Shown: positions 1 to 8,600, numbered from the stretch's first letter. The stretch is DNA of 64,000 nt from Rhodanobacter sp. LX-99 (GCF_018599185.1 NZ_JAHFVL010000002.1:186001-250000), one strand, 5' to 3'. A program made the numbers and translations. Notes: generated by a model from the sequence alone, not told the origin.

Positions 1-307
1 CCCAGCGGCTGTCGAGCAGCGACAGCGGCGTGGCCACTTCGCTGTTGGGTTCCACGCCGGCACTGGACGTCTTCTGGCGGTCGCGGCTGAAGATGCTCGG
101 CGTGGTGGTCGTCTCGTCCACCCGCTTCTGCGCGATCGGCAGGTTGACCCGGCCGGTCGCATGGTCGTAGCAGGCCAGCCGTTGGGCGTCGCTCTCGATG
201 GCGGTGCAGGCGCGGATGTCGGTGGGGTCCGGGTTCTGCGCGTGCGCGGCGGTGGCCAGGGTGCCGGCGGACAAGGCCAGGAGGACGGCCGCAGTCGATC
301 GCTTCAT
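1..307 (-). CDS. pldA: Outer membrane phospholipase A, N-terminal part (cut by window edge)
   Basis: Only the first ~102 codons lie in the window; the rest runs off the left edge. The translation starts with a signal peptide (KR, hydrophobic run, AHA cleavage site), then a short N-terminal module with a CTAIESDAQRLACYD signature, then PLSLLDSRW at the edge. In xanthomonad-type phospholipase A (PldA) this Cys-containing module precedes the beta-barrel and the PLSLLD-RW stretch opens the barrel domain. The enzyme hydrolyses outer-membrane phospholipids and helps keep lipid asymmetry. The catalytic residues lie outside the window, so activity cannot be judged. Confidence 0.75.
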   Translation of the reverse strand, partial: MKRSTAAVLLALSAGTLATAAHAQNPDPTDIRACTAIESDAQRLACYDHATGRVNLPIAQKRVDETTTTPSIFSRDRQKTSSAGVEPNSEVATPLSLLDSRW

Positions 308-378
308 GGGGAAAAGTTTCTGGCAGGGCGGCGGGCCAGTCTAGCGGAGCGGTCATGGGCGACGCTGACTGGCGCGTG

Positions 379-410
379 AAAACGCCGGCCGCATGTGCGG
401 CCGGCGTTTT
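379..410 (-). terminator. Perfect 15-bp hairpin after the EF-hand gene
   Basis: The arms AAAACGCCGGCCGCA and TGCGGCCGGCGTTTT enclose a two-base loop and end in a run of T on either strand. It lies 13 bases beyond the stop of the EF-hand gene and ahead of the phospholipase gene, so it probably ends the EF-hand transcript; it is symmetric and could work in both directions. Confidence 0.75.
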
Positions 411-423
411 GCTGCGCGCGGAC

Positions 424-909
424 CTATTTGCCTGCGGTCCAGCGCGCGTACTCGCTCTTGCTGATCCGGCCGTCGCGGTTGTGATCGGCATAGATGAAGT
501 CGTTGGCGAGCAGTGGATAGGCCGAAGCTTGGTCCTCGGTGATGTATTTTCCGCCGCCGGACAACTGCTCGAAAGCGGGCGCCGGACCGGCCGGCGGAGG
601 CGGCGGCATGCTCGAGCGCACGCTGAGTTCGCCTGCCGGCGTGTTCATCTCGACCTGGCCGGTCGGCGGTGCGGCCGCCGTGCTGGCTGACGGCGGAACT
701 GGCGGCGTCGTCGCCGGCATGTCCGATTGCGCCGGTGCCGGTGATGCCGGAGGTGTTTGCGGGACTGGTTGTGGTTGCGGCTGCGGTGCCGTGTCCGTGG
801 GGGGAGCAGGAGTCTGCGGCGGCATGTCCTGCTGCGCGATCAGGCTGCCGGCGAACAGCAAGGTGCCGGCGGCTAGGACGGTCAATAGCGGCTTGCGGGA
901 TTTCATCAT
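424..909 (-). CDS. Secreted proline-rich protein with one EF-hand
   Basis: A 161-residue exported protein. The start chosen (MMKSRKPLL) has GGAG six to nine bases upstream; a longer reading frame lacks a binding site. Residues 1-25 are a signal peptide. Residues ~25-90 are low-complexity Pro/Gln/Thr/Ala sequence, likely a flexible periplasmic linker. A canonical calcium-binding EF-hand loop, DHNRDGRISKSE (about residues 142-153), closes the protein with all Asp/Asn/Glu ligand positions filled. Function is unknown. Small EF-hand proteins of this kind are common in xanthomonads and may buffer or sense periplasmic Ca2+, which is inference. Confidence 0.75.
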   Translation of the reverse strand: MMKSRKPLLTVLAAGTLLFAGSLIAQQDMPPQTPAPPTDTAPQPQPQPVPQTPPASPAPAQSDMPATTPPVPPSASTAAAPPTGQVEMNTPAGELSVRSSMPPPPPAGPAPAFEQLSGGGKYITEDQASAYPLLANDFIYADHNRDGRISKSEYARWTAGK

Positions 910-1091
910 GGGTACTCCATGCCAGAATGATCGGTGAGGTTGTGCGGATGTCTGCACGCCATCGGGCGGGCCCCCGTCCGACCCAACTCGGCTTTCACGC
1001 TAGCAGGGACTTTGTAAATGCCGGCTCAAGATCCAGGTCATGGCGTTGTGAAGATGCACCGCCATTGGGCGCCGCTTCAGGTGATGGCCGC

Positions 1092-2327
1092 GTGTTGAGC
1101 CTGGCGCAGGCGCGGGCATTGCAACTGTCCGCGCAAGGCCTGCTGCAACCGCCGCGGCGACGGCCGCGGCGCGGCGACGTAGTGGCCGCGGTCGAGCGCA
1201 TGCGCCTGCTGCAGATCGACACCATCCACGTGGTGGCGCGCAGCCCCTACCTGGTGCTGCATTCGCGCCTGGGCGACTACCCGATGAGCTGGCTGGACGA
1301 GGCGCTGGCGCAGGGCCGGCTGGCCGAATGCTGGGCGCACGAGGCGTGCTTCGTCAGCGCCACCGATGTCGCCTGGCATCGCGGCGGACACGGTCATCGC
1401 ACGCATCACTGGGCGCATCGGAATGCGGCGCGGATGCATCGCGAACAGCGTACCGAGATGGATGCGCTGCTGGAGGCGGTTCGTGCATCCGGCCCGGTGC
1501 GGGCGGCGGATTTCGCGCGCAGGGACGGCGCCGGCAAGCCGGGTTGGTGGGAGTGGAAACCGGAGAAACGCTGGCTGGAGGCGTGGTTTGCGCTGGGCGA
1601 ACTGATGGTGGCGCGGCGCGACAACTTCCAGCGGGTGTATGACCTGGCCGAGAACGTGCTGGCCCGGCTCGACCCGCCGTTCGATCCCGCCGCCGCGCCT
1701 TCGGCGGCGCAGCTGCGCCAGCGTTTCATCGTCGACAGCGTGCGCGCGCTGGGGGTGACCCAGGCCGGCTGGATCGCCGACTATTTCCGCCTGAAGCCGA
1801 AAGTGAGCGATCGCGAACTGGCCCCGCTGCTGGCCAGCGGCGAACTGCTGGCGGTGCCGGTACAGGGCTGGAGCACGCCCGGCTATGTGCACCGCGACCA
1901 CGCCGAAGCGCTGGACAAGGCGCTGGCCGGCCGCCTGCGCGCCACCCGTACCGCGCTGCTGTCGCCGTTCGATCCGCTGGTATGGGATCGCGCGCGGGCG
2001 CTGGCGATGTTCGATTTCGAGTACACCATCGAGTGCTACACGCCGGCACCGAAGCGCCGCTACGGCTACTTCGTGCTGCCGATCCTGCACCGCGGCCGGC
2101 TGGTCGGCCGGCTCGATGCGAAAGCCCATCGCGATGCCGGGGTCTTCGAGGTCAAGGCCTTGTTCCTGGAACCCGGGGTGGTGCCGGAACCGGCGCTGGC
2201 GCGGGCGGTGGCCGGGGCGATAGCCGATACCGCCCGCTGGCATGGCACCCCGGAGATCCGCTTGGGCAGCACCCAGCCCGCGGCGATGGCGCGGCTGCTG
2301 CGCGCGGCTTGGCGGGAAGCCGGCTAG
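1092..2327 (+). CDS. YcaQ-like winged-helix DNA glycosylase
   Basis: About 411 residues, matching the ~410 of E. coli YcaQ, a winged-helix DNA glycosylase that unhooks interstrand crosslinks and removes bulky N7 adducts. Family hallmarks are the opening LSLAQARALQLSAQGL helix, the RMRLLQIDTIHVVARSPYLV stretch at residues ~35-55, the W-HEACF segment and the WKPEKRWLEAWFALGELMV stretch near residue 155. I chose GTG at 1092 because AGGTGA lies seven bases upstream and the length then fits; an in-frame ATG at 948 would add 48 atypical residues. No partner gene is evident. Confidence 0.8.
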   Translation: MLSLAQARALQLSAQGLLQPPRRRPRRGDVVAAVERMRLLQIDTIHVVARSPYLVLHSRLGDYPMSWLDEALAQGRLAECWAHEACFVSATDVAWHRGGHGHRTHHWAHRNAARMHREQRTEMDALLEAVRASGPVRAADFARRDGAGKPGWWEWKPEKRWLEAWFALGELMVARRDNFQRVYDLAENVLARLDPPFDPAAAPSAAQLRQRFIVDSVRALGVTQAGWIADYFRLKPKVSDRELAPLLASGELLAVPVQGWSTPGYVHRDHAEALDKALAGRLRATRTALLSPFDPLVWDRARALAMFDFEYTIECYTPAPKRRYGYFVLPILHRGRLVGRLDAKAHRDAGVFEVKALFLEPGVVPEPALARAVAGAIADTARWHGTPEIRLGSTQPAAMARLLRAAWREAG

Positions 2328-2340
2328 CCGGCTTCCCGCC
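2311..2340. terminator. Perfect 14-bp inverted repeat with the stop codon in its centre
   Basis: Arms GGCGGGAAGCCGGC and GCCGGCTTCCCGCC are separated by TA, part of the TAG stop of the YcaQ-like gene. The element sits between converging genes and lacks a T-run, so it may act as a bidirectional transcript end or 3' stabiliser. Confidence 0.5.
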
Positions 2341-2356
2341 AGGCCGCCCGACAGGG

Positions 2357-2818
2357 CTACGGCGTGCTGGCCGGTGCCGGGTTCTCCGTGCATGACTTGC
2401 CATGCAGGGCTTGGCGCAACTGGCTGGCCAGCGAGTTGCAGCGTGCCGCCAGTTGCGGCCGGATATCCGGGTTCTTCGAATCGCGCAGCAGGCTGCTGCG
2501 CATCGCCTCGTAGCGGGATTGCAACTGGTCCGGCGCGTAGATCGCCGCTGCGCGATGGCAGGCGAGGTAGCTGGAGAGGTAGTCGTCGCAGGCGGCAATG
2601 CCGGTGTTGTCGGACAGGTCGGGCTCGGTCGCAGGCTTGCTGCGGGCGGGGGCGGCGTGCTCCCGATGTGAGGTACTGGCGGCCCTGGTGGTGGAGGTGG
2701 ACGGGGTTGCCGTGGTGGAGGTGGTCGTCGTCCTGGTGGCAGGGTGCTGCGCGCAACCAGCCAACAGCAAGCCTCCGAGCAAGCTGATCAGGGTCAGGTG
2801 GGACAGGGCAGGCATCAT
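2357..2818 (-). CDS. Small lipoprotein, function unknown
   Basis: A 153-residue predicted lipoprotein. The start MMPALSHLTL is preceded by AGGAGAG; the hydrophobic signal ends in LLLAGC, a good lipobox with Cys near residue 23. Residues ~25-50 are a Thr/Ser-rich linker. The mature C-terminal half holds four Cys (CDDYLSSYLAC, AARCNSLA, KSC) spaced in two helical pairs, which suggests a helical hairpin held by two disulfides, reminiscent of CHCH-like or DUF-type periplasmic helices. No enzymatic motif is visible. Confidence 0.7.
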   Translation of the reverse strand: MMPALSHLTLISLLGGLLLAGCAQHPATRTTTTSTTATPSTSTTRAASTSHREHAAPARSKPATEPDLSDNTGIAACDDYLSSYLACHRAAAIYAPDQLQSRYEAMRSSLLRDSKNPDIRPQLAARCNSLASQLRQALHGKSCTENPAPASTP

Positions 2819-2987
2819 GGCTCTCCTCGACTTGGCGATCGTACCGGCGAGCCGGGCGGTCAACGGACAGTGGATCCGGGAACGGGTCACCACTAGACCG
2901 CGCCGAAGGTCAAGAAAATCTGAATTTGTCGCGGAACCGGCAAAAAACGGTGAATTGGCTCCATTCCGTTCCGCCCCGTTGTGCCGT

Positions 2988-2993
2988 TATGAT
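2988..2993 (+). promoter_or_regulatory. Possible -10 box upstream of the first cold-shock gene
   Basis: TATGAT lies 160 bases before the cold-shock start codon. The -35 region is poor. If used, it would give a 5' leader of roughly 150 bases, the length typical of temperature-sensitive cspA leaders. The rest of this 334-base intergenic gap shows nothing else I recognise. Confidence 0.3.
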
Positions 2994-3152
2994 CCGCCCA
3001 CTGTGTTTGCCGGGGTCAGCAGAGTTTGTGGCCCGATGCAGCCGATCCGCGATCTGCCTCATCGTTCACCCCTGGGTTGTTTCCTGCATACCAGTCAAGC
3101 CGGCCGGTCGCTCTCCTGGCGGTCGCGTCTATAAACCTGTGGAGTGATTAAC

Positions 3153-3362
3153 ATGTCTGATCGTCAGATGGGTACCGTCAAGTGGTTCAACGACGCCAAG
3201 GGCTTCGGTTTCATTGCCCGCGACAATGGCCCGGACGTTTTCGTGCATTTCCGCGCCATTACCGGCGGCGGTTTCAAGAGCCTGCAGGAAGGCCAGCAGG
3301 TCTCGTTCAAGGTGGTACAGGGTCAGAAGGGCCTGCAGGCCGAAGAAGTGACCCCGGTCTGA
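3153..3362 (+). CDS. Cold-shock domain protein (first copy)
   Basis: A 69-residue single cold-shock domain protein. RNP1 (KGFGFI) and RNP2 (VFVHF) are intact, so it should bind single-stranded RNA/DNA as an RNA chaperone. GGAG lies eight bases before the ATG; an in-frame GTG three codons earlier overlaps that site and was rejected. It is about 90% identical to the next gene, differing at roughly seven positions, which marks a recent tandem duplication. It has its own terminator and probably its own long leader. Confidence 0.95.
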   Translation: MSDRQMGTVKWFNDAKGFGFIARDNGPDVFVHFRAITGGGFKSLQEGQQVSFKVVQGQKGLQAEEVTPV

Positions 3363-3383
3363 TTGCCGCGTTTGTAGGGGAAA

Positions 3384-3406
3384 TCGGGCAGAGATGCCCG
3401 GTTTTT
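3384..3406 (+). terminator. Rho-independent terminator of the first cold-shock gene
   Basis: Stem CGGGCA/TGCCCG with a GAGA tetraloop, followed by G and six T, 21 bases after the stop codon. Confidence 0.85.
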
Positions 3407-3618
3407 TCCTGCCCGAATAATGTCCGCGACAGCCTGCTTGACAAATCACTCACGGGCTGAAAATCCGTTATGCTTGGGTCGCTGCGTCTGCTTGGCTACG
3501 TGAGTGCCCGGTAAGGATTTCCTGAATCCGACTGTTGCACCGGACCCTGCATGCTCAGTGAACCGTCGGCCCGTTGGGGCCGGTTTGTCTCAGCGTCTGG
3601 ATAGGATCGGAGTTAGTC

Positions 3619-3828
3619 ATGTCGGATCGTGAAGTAGGTACCGTCAAGTGGTTCAACGACGCCAAGGGTTTCGGTTTCATCAGCCGGGATAATGGCCCTG
3701 ACGTATTCGTGCATTTCCGCGCCATCACCGGCTCGGGTTTCAAGAGTCTGCAGGAAGGCCAGAAGGTCAGCTTCAAGGTCGTCGATGGCCAGAAGGGCTT
3801 GCAGGCCGAAGACGTCACCCCCGTTTGA
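3619..3828 (+). CDS. Cold-shock domain protein (second copy)
   Basis: A 69-residue paralogue of the preceding gene, with the same RNP1 and RNP2 motifs. Most substitutions are conservative (for example Gln to Lys or Asp, Ala to Ser). The start has GGAG six bases upstream. The 230 bases between the first terminator and this gene contain TTGACA at 3438-3443 and could form a ~140-base leader, as expected for a cspA-type gene, though no well-spaced -10 is convincing. A strong terminator follows. Confidence 0.95.
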   Translation: MSDREVGTVKWFNDAKGFGFISRDNGPDVFVHFRAITGSGFKSLQEGQKVSFKVVDGQKGLQAEDVTPV

Positions 3829-3850
3829 TCGTGGTGGCGGAATCCGTTTG

Positions 3851-3880
3851 AAGAGGCCGGCGCAAGCCGGCCTCTTTTTT
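3851..3880 (+). terminator. Rho-independent terminator of the second cold-shock gene
   Basis: An 11-bp perfect stem (AAGAGGCCGGC/GCCGGCCTCTT) with a GCAA loop runs into a T tract 22 bases after the stop. Confidence 0.9.
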
Positions 3881-3913
3881 GTCGTGGCGAGGGCAATTCG
3901 CTAGCCTGTCGGG

Positions 3914-4831
3914 ATGTCCGATCATTCCATCGAAAGCATTCCTGCAGCGGCCGAGCCGCTGGTCATCCCGGTAACTGCTGCCGGCGACGCCCGTTACGAG
4001 TTGTTGGCCGTGCTTCCCGCCGGCGCCTGGCAGCGTTTGCTGTATTGGATTCCGGCGATGGGCATACCGGCCCGGCATTACCTGCCGCTGGCCCAGGCGC
4101 TGGCGACAAGGGGCGTCGCGGTGGTGCTGCACGAGTGGCGCGGCATCGGTTCCAGCGATCGACGCGCCGGCAGGGGCTGCGACTGGGGTTATCGCGAATT
4201 GCTGCAGGATGACCTGCCCGCCGGCATGGCGGCGGTGCGCCACCGCTGGCCGCAGGCGAGCTGCTGGCTGGGCGGGCACAGCCTCGGCGGCCAGCTCGGG
4301 TTGCTTTACGCCAGCCTGCATCCGCACGACTTCACCGGCCTGGTGCTGGTTGCCAGCGGCGCGCCGTATTGGCGCCGGTTCCGGCATGGCTGGCTGATCG
4401 GTGCGGCTTATGCGCTGGCCCCGTTGCTGGCCCGGCTGGTGGGTTATCTGCCCGGGCGGCGGATCGGTTTCGGCGGCAACGAGGCGCGCGGAGTGATCGC
4501 CGACTGGGCGCGCAGCGGGCGCAGCGGCCGCTATGCGGCGGCCGGTATGACGCAGGACTTCGAGCGCCAGCTGGCCGCCTTGCAGTTGCCGCTGCTGGCG
4601 TTGCGCCTGCAGCAGGACTGGCTGGGCCCGCCGGCGTCGCTGGAGTGGCTGCTGGGCAAGCTGGGTCCGGGCGAACGCCGCGTGGACGTGATCACGCGGG
4701 AAGACATGGACGGTTTGCCGGCCGACCATTTCGGCTGGATGAAGACACCCGCGCCGATGGCCTCGCGCATCGCCGACTGGATGGCTGCGCCGGACGCAGC
4801 GTTCGCCGCACGCGACGGCACGGCGGCTTGA
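3914..4831 (+). CDS. Alpha/beta hydrolase
   Basis: A 305-residue alpha/beta hydrolase. The nucleophile elbow GHSLGGQ (around residue 120) supplies the catalytic Ser. The upstream WIPAMGIPARHY segment resembles an oxyanion-hole loop, and a C-terminal ADHFGW motif supplies the likely His. There is no signal peptide, so it should be cytoplasmic. The family includes esterases and lysophospholipase-like enzymes; the substrate cannot be read from sequence. It is followed 51 bases later by a flavin oxidoreductase on the same strand and could be co-transcribed with it. Confidence 0.8.
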   Translation: MSDHSIESIPAAAEPLVIPVTAAGDARYELLAVLPAGAWQRLLYWIPAMGIPARHYLPLAQALATRGVAVVLHEWRGIGSSDRRAGRGCDWGYRELLQDDLPAGMAAVRHRWPQASCWLGGHSLGGQLGLLYASLHPHDFTGLVLVASGAPYWRRFRHGWLIGAAYALAPLLARLVGYLPGRRIGFGGNEARGVIADWARSGRSGRYAAAGMTQDFERQLAALQLPLLALRLQQDWLGPPASLEWLLGKLGPGERRVDVITREDMDGLPADHFGWMKTPAPMASRIADWMAAPDAAFAARDGTAA

Positions 4832-4882
4832 TTCCATGGGACCCTGTCTGCATCTCGGCAGCCCCACGACGCTGGATTCCCC

Positions 4883-5944
4883 ATGAACCTGTTCGATCCG
4901 TTCCCCCAACGCAGCCTGACCTTGCGCAACCGCCTGGTGGTGTCGCCGATGTGCGAGTACTCGGCCACCGACGGCGTGCCGAACGACTGGCACATGGTGC
5001 ACCTGGGCAGCCGTGCGGTCGGCGGCGCGGCGCTGGTGATCGCCGAAGCCTCGGCGATCTCCGCGCAGGGGCGCATCTCGCCGCAGGACACCGGCCTGTG
5101 GAACCAGGCCCAGTTGCAGGCGTGGCAGCCGATCACCCGTTTCATCAAGGCGCAGGGCGCGATTGCCGGCATGCAGCTGGCGCATGCCGGGCGCAAGGCC
5201 AGCACGCTGCGGCCGTGGGACGGGCACGGCCCGGTGCCGGCCGGGCAGGGCGACTGGCCCACCGTGGCACCGTCGGCGCTGCCGTTCGATGCCGGCTGGC
5301 CTGCGCCGCAGGCACTGGACGAGGCCGGCATCCAGGCGGTGATCGCGGACTTCCGCGCCGCCGCGCAACGCGCGCTGGCGGCCGGCTTCGAGTTGATCGA
5401 AGTGCACGCGGCGCATGGCTACCTGCTGCACCAGTTCCTGTCGCCGCTGAGCAACCGGCGCGATGATCGCTACGGCGGCAGCTTCGAGAACCGCACCCGC
5501 ATGGTGCGCGAGGTGGTCGCCGCCGTACGCGAAGTGTGGCCGGCCGAACTGCCGCTGTGGCTGCGCCTCTCGGCCACCGACTGGGTGGACGATGGCGGCT
5601 GGGATATCGGGCAGAGCGTCGAACTGGCGCGCCAGGTGAAGCCGCTGGGCGTGGACCTGATCGACGTCTCCAGCGGCGGCCTGCTGCCGCACGCGAAGAT
5701 CCCGCTGGCGCCGGGCTACCAGGTGCCGTTCGCGGCGCAGATCCGCCGCGAGGCCGGCATCGCCACCGGTGCGGTGGGCCTGATCACCGGCGCGGAGCAG
5801 GCCGCGCAGATCGTCGCCAACGGCGACGCCGACGTGGTGCTGATCGCCCGCGAGAGCCTGCGCGACCCGTACTTCCCGCGCCGTGCGGCGCAACGGCTGG
5901 GTGCGAAGATCGACGCCCCGGCGCAATATCGACGAGCCTGGTAA
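4883..5944 (+). CDS. NADH:flavin oxidoreductase of the old yellow enzyme family (YqjM/XenA type)
   Basis: A 353-residue (beta/alpha)8 flavoprotein. The thermophilic-like OYE subgroup is shown by PMCEYSATDG (Cys26 region that tunes the flavin), the substrate-binding HAAHGYLLHQFLSP pair of His near residue 175, the following GSFENRTR and a C-terminal FPRRAAQRLG. These enzymes use NAD(P)H to reduce activated C=C bonds of enones, nitro compounds and other electrophiles, usually as a xenobiotic or oxidative-stress response. It is followed ten bases later by a pirin gene with a strong binding site, so the two are likely one transcript. Confidence 0.85.
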   Translation: MNLFDPFPQRSLTLRNRLVVSPMCEYSATDGVPNDWHMVHLGSRAVGGAALVIAEASAISAQGRISPQDTGLWNQAQLQAWQPITRFIKAQGAIAGMQLAHAGRKASTLRPWDGHGPVPAGQGDWPTVAPSALPFDAGWPAPQALDEAGIQAVIADFRAAAQRALAAGFELIEVHAAHGYLLHQFLSPLSNRRDDRYGGSFENRTRMVREVVAAVREVWPAELPLWLRLSATDWVDDGGWDIGQSVELARQVKPLGVDLIDVSSGGLLPHAKIPLAPGYQVPFAAQIRREAGIATGAVGLITGAEQAAQIVANGDADVVLIARESLRDPYFPRRAAQRLGAKIDAPAQYRRAW

Positions 5945-5954
5945 GGAGAGCGTG

Positions 5955-6830
5955 ATGGAAGCTGCCCCGATGCTGATTGCCGATGCCCGCGTGCACGACC
6001 TGGGCGACGGCTTCATGGTGCGTCGCATGCTGCCGGTGCTGCAGGCGCGCCACGTCGGCCCGTTCGTGTTCTTCGACCACATCGGGCCGGCCACGTTCGC
6101 CGCCGGCAAGGGCATGGACGTGCGCCCGCATCCGCACATCGGCCTGGCCACGGTGACCTGGCTGTTCGACGGCGTGATCCGTCATCGCGACAGCCTGGGC
6201 AGCCTGGCCGACATCCGTCCCGGCGAAGTGAACTGGATGACCGCCGGTCACGGTATCGTCCACTCCGAGCGCACGCCGCCGGAGGCGCGCCAGGGCGGCC
6301 AGCTGCTGCACGGCATCCAGGTCTGGGTGGCCTTGCCGCAGGCCGATGCCGAGGTGGACCCGGAGTTCCATCATCACGACCGTGCTGCCCTGCCGAAGAT
6401 CCGCCGGCCCGGCATGGAGGCCGTGCTGATTGCCGGCACGGCCTACGGCGAGCGCTCGCCGGTGAAGGTGTTCGCGCCGATGTTCTTCCTGGAGGTGCAA
6501 CTGGCCGCCGGTGCCGAGCTGGCGATGCCGGCCGAACACGCCGAACGCGGCGTGCACGTGGTCGACGGTGCGGTCCGCTGGGGCGAGCTGGAGGTCGGCG
6601 CGCAACAGATGGCGGTGCAGGCCGGCCCCGCCGCGCCGCCGCTGCGCGCGCACGAAGCGAGCCGCCTGATGCTGTTCGGCGGCGCGCCGCTGGATGGCGA
6701 ACGGCACCTGTGGTGGAACTTCGTGGCCAGCACGCGCGAGCGCATCGAGCAGGCCAAGGCCGACTGGCGCGAAGGACGCTTTCCGAAAGTGCTTGGCGAC
6801 GACAAGGAGTTCATTCCGCTGCCGGAGTAG
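5955..6830 (+). CDS. Pirin family protein (cupin)
   Basis: A 291-residue bicupin. The metal-binding HPHIGLATVTW motif (near residue 60) and the downstream GHGIVHSERTP supply the three His and one Glu that bind iron in pirins. Some bacterial pirins are quercetin 2,3-dioxygenases and others regulate metabolic enzymes. AAGGAGAG sits four bases before the ATG, overlapping the end of the oxidoreductase gene. The coupling to an OYE-type reductase suggests a shared redox or detoxification role, which is inference. Confidence 0.85.
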   Translation: MEAAPMLIADARVHDLGDGFMVRRMLPVLQARHVGPFVFFDHIGPATFAAGKGMDVRPHPHIGLATVTWLFDGVIRHRDSLGSLADIRPGEVNWMTAGHGIVHSERTPPEARQGGQLLHGIQVWVALPQADAEVDPEFHHHDRAALPKIRRPGMEAVLIAGTAYGERSPVKVFAPMFFLEVQLAAGAELAMPAEHAERGVHVVDGAVRWGELEVGAQQMAVQAGPAAPPLRAHEASRLMLFGGAPLDGERHLWWNFVASTRERIEQAKADWREGRFPKVLGDDKEFIPLPE

Positions 6831-6889
6831 GCGAGGCGTGCGGCATGCCTGCGTGGCAGAATCGGACCATCTCGCCGCGGAGCAGAAAC

Positions 6890-7192
6890 ATGTCCGGCTA
6901 CAGCAGCTTTGCCGAGTTCTATCCGTTCTACCTCAGCGAGCACAGCAACCGCAGCTGCCGCCGCCTTCATTTCATCGGCAGCACGCTGGTGCTCGCGGTG
7001 ATTGTGCTGGCCCTGGCGAGCGGCCAGCTGCGCTGGCTGTGGCTGGCGCCGGTGTTCGGCTACGGCTTTGCCTGGATCGGCCACTTCGTGTTCGAGAAGA
7101 ACCGCCCGGCCACGTTCAAGCACCCGCTGTACAGCCTGGCCGGCGACTGGGTGATGTATGGGCAAATGCTGCGCGGCAAGATCCGCTTCTGA
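6890..7192 (+). CDS. Mpo1/DUF962-like small membrane protein
   Basis: A 100-residue protein with the opening SGYSSFAEFYPFYLSEHSN, then RRLHFIGSTLVL and GYGFAWIGHFVFEKNRPATF, the conserved His-rich pattern of the DUF962/Mpo1 family. The yeast member is an Fe-dependent dioxygenase acting on 2-hydroxy fatty acids. Two to three hydrophobic segments place it in the inner membrane. GGAG lies seven bases before this ATG; an alternative ATG 45 bases upstream lacks a site. Enzyme activity here is family inference only. Confidence 0.8.
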   Translation: MSGYSSFAEFYPFYLSEHSNRSCRRLHFIGSTLVLAVIVLALASGQLRWLWLAPVFGYGFAWIGHFVFEKNRPATFKHPLYSLAGDWVMYGQMLRGKIRF

Positions 7193-7230
7193 TCCTGTCC
7201 TCCTCCGCAGGCAAGGGAGGACAAGATGTT

Positions 7231-7620
7231 TCAGCGATATTGCTGGTGGCAGCTCTTGCAGGTCTCGCCGACCGGCTTGACCGCCGCGGCGAGCGCCTCG
7301 CAGGTGGCGGGCGCGGCCTGCACGGCTTGCTGCAGGCGGGTCCGCAACTGGTGGGCGTCGTCGGTGAAGGTTTTTTCATCGATGCCGAATACCGGCATGA
7401 TGTCGCTGGACGTGGATTCCATGCGGGCCAGGTGATGTTGCACCTTGACCGGATCGCACTGCCTGGCCTTCATCGCGTTCTTCAGTTCGCCCATGTGGTA
7501 GCCCATGGTTTCCATCACCGCCTTCGGCATCGGGTTGCGCGCGGCCAGTGCATTCATCACGTTGGCCGTACCGATCACGCCGATCACCAGGCCGAGCAGG
7601 ATCATCAGAGCTACGCGCAT
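7231..7620 (-). CDS. Cytochrome c' (class II c-type cytochrome)
   Basis: A 129-residue protein with an N-terminal membrane/signal segment (MRVALMILLGLVIGV) and a single C-terminal haem motif CKSCH at residues 121-125, the arrangement of class II cytochromes c (c' or c-556). The rest is the expected four-helix bundle with amphipathic helices. Haem attachment would take place in the periplasm. Such proteins bind NO or carry electrons; the exact role is not readable. It is divergent from tcdA. Confidence 0.75.
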   Translation of the reverse strand: MRVALMILLGLVIGVIGTANVMNALAARNPMPKAVMETMGYHMGELKNAMKARQCDPVKVQHHLARMESTSSDIMPVFGIDEKTFTDDAHQLRTRLQQAVQAAPATCEALAAAVKPVGETCKSCHQQYR

Positions 7621-7754
7621 CGCCACGATTCCGGGAATGAAGATGGCCGCAAGGATAACCCGCACAGGCGCGTTGCAGCCACGCGGGCGCGATAAAATGG
7701 CCGCTTCGACCCAGCAGGCCAGGCCAGTGATACGGATGCAAACGGCAGCACGAG

Positions 7755-8540
7755 ATGAGTGACGCGGCATTTCCCGCCGAGCGCTTCGCCGGCGTCGAAC
7801 GCCTGTACGGCAACGGCAGCGTGACCGCGCTGGCGCGCGCGCACGTCTGCGTGATCGGCATCGGCGGCGTCGGTTCGTGGGCGGTCGAGGCGCTGGCGCG
7901 CAGCGGCGTGGGCCGGCTCACCCTGATCGACGCGGACGAGGTCTGCGTGTCGAACACCAACCGCCAGCTGCACGCGCTGGACGGCGAGTTCGGCAAGTCG
8001 AAAGTGGGCGTGATGGCGGCGCGCGCGCACGCGATCAACCCGACCATCCGGCTGGAGGCGATCGAACGCTTCCTCACCCCGTCCACGCTGGACGAGCTGC
8101 TCGACCGCGGCTACGACGTGGTGCTGGATGCCTGCGACGCGTTCCGGGTGAAGCTGGAGACGATCGCCTGGTGCCGCCGGCGCAAGCTGCCGATCGTCAG
8201 CGTGGGTTCGGCCGGCGGGCGCACCGATCCCACCCAGATCCGCGTGCGCGACCTGTCGCGCACCGAGCACGACGCGATGTTCAGCCTGATCCGCAAGAAG
8301 CTCCGCACGGACTTCAATTTTCCGCGCAACCCGGATCGCTACTTCGGCGTGTCAGCCGTCTATTCGCTGCAGAACGTGCAGTACCCGCAACCCGACGGCA
8401 CGGTCTGCGGCACCCGCCCGCCCGGCGGCGACGCGCTGAACCTGGCCTGTGGCGGCGGGCTGGGCGCGGCCACCCACGTCACCGGGGCGTTCGCGTTCGC
8501 GGCGGTGGGCAAGGTGCTGGAGAAGTTGCTGGACAAGTAG
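7755..8540 (+). CDS. tcdA: tRNA threonylcarbamoyladenosine dehydratase
   Basis: A 261-residue E1-like (ThiF/MoeB superfamily) ATP-dependent enzyme that dehydrates t6A37 in tRNA to the cyclic ct6A form. The nucleotide-binding GIGGVGSWAVEALARSG motif lies near residue 36, followed by LIDADEVCVSNTNRQ, typical of TcdA (CsdL). Conserved GSAGGRTDPTQI and a C-terminal GTRPPGGDALNLACGGG further support the call. The gene is monocistronic and divergent from the cytochrome c' gene. Confidence 0.9.
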   Translation: MSDAAFPAERFAGVERLYGNGSVTALARAHVCVIGIGGVGSWAVEALARSGVGRLTLIDADEVCVSNTNRQLHALDGEFGKSKVGVMAARAHAINPTIRLEAIERFLTPSTLDELLDRGYDVVLDACDAFRVKLETIAWCRRRKLPIVSVGSAGGRTDPTQIRVRDLSRTEHDAMFSLIRKKLRTDFNFPRNPDRYFGVSAVYSLQNVQYPQPDGTVCGTRPPGGDALNLACGGGLGAATHVTGAFAFAAVGKVLEKLLDK

Positions 8541-8600
8541 CACTGATCTCTTTCCCCTTTGTGGAGAAAGTGCCTCGAAGGGGCGGATGAGGGGCGGTGC

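Noticed and set aside
3438..3474. TTGACA...TATGCT promoter of the second cold-shock gene
   Set aside because: The spacer is 25 bases, too long for a sigma-70 promoter; the TTGACA may pair with another -10 but none is convincing.
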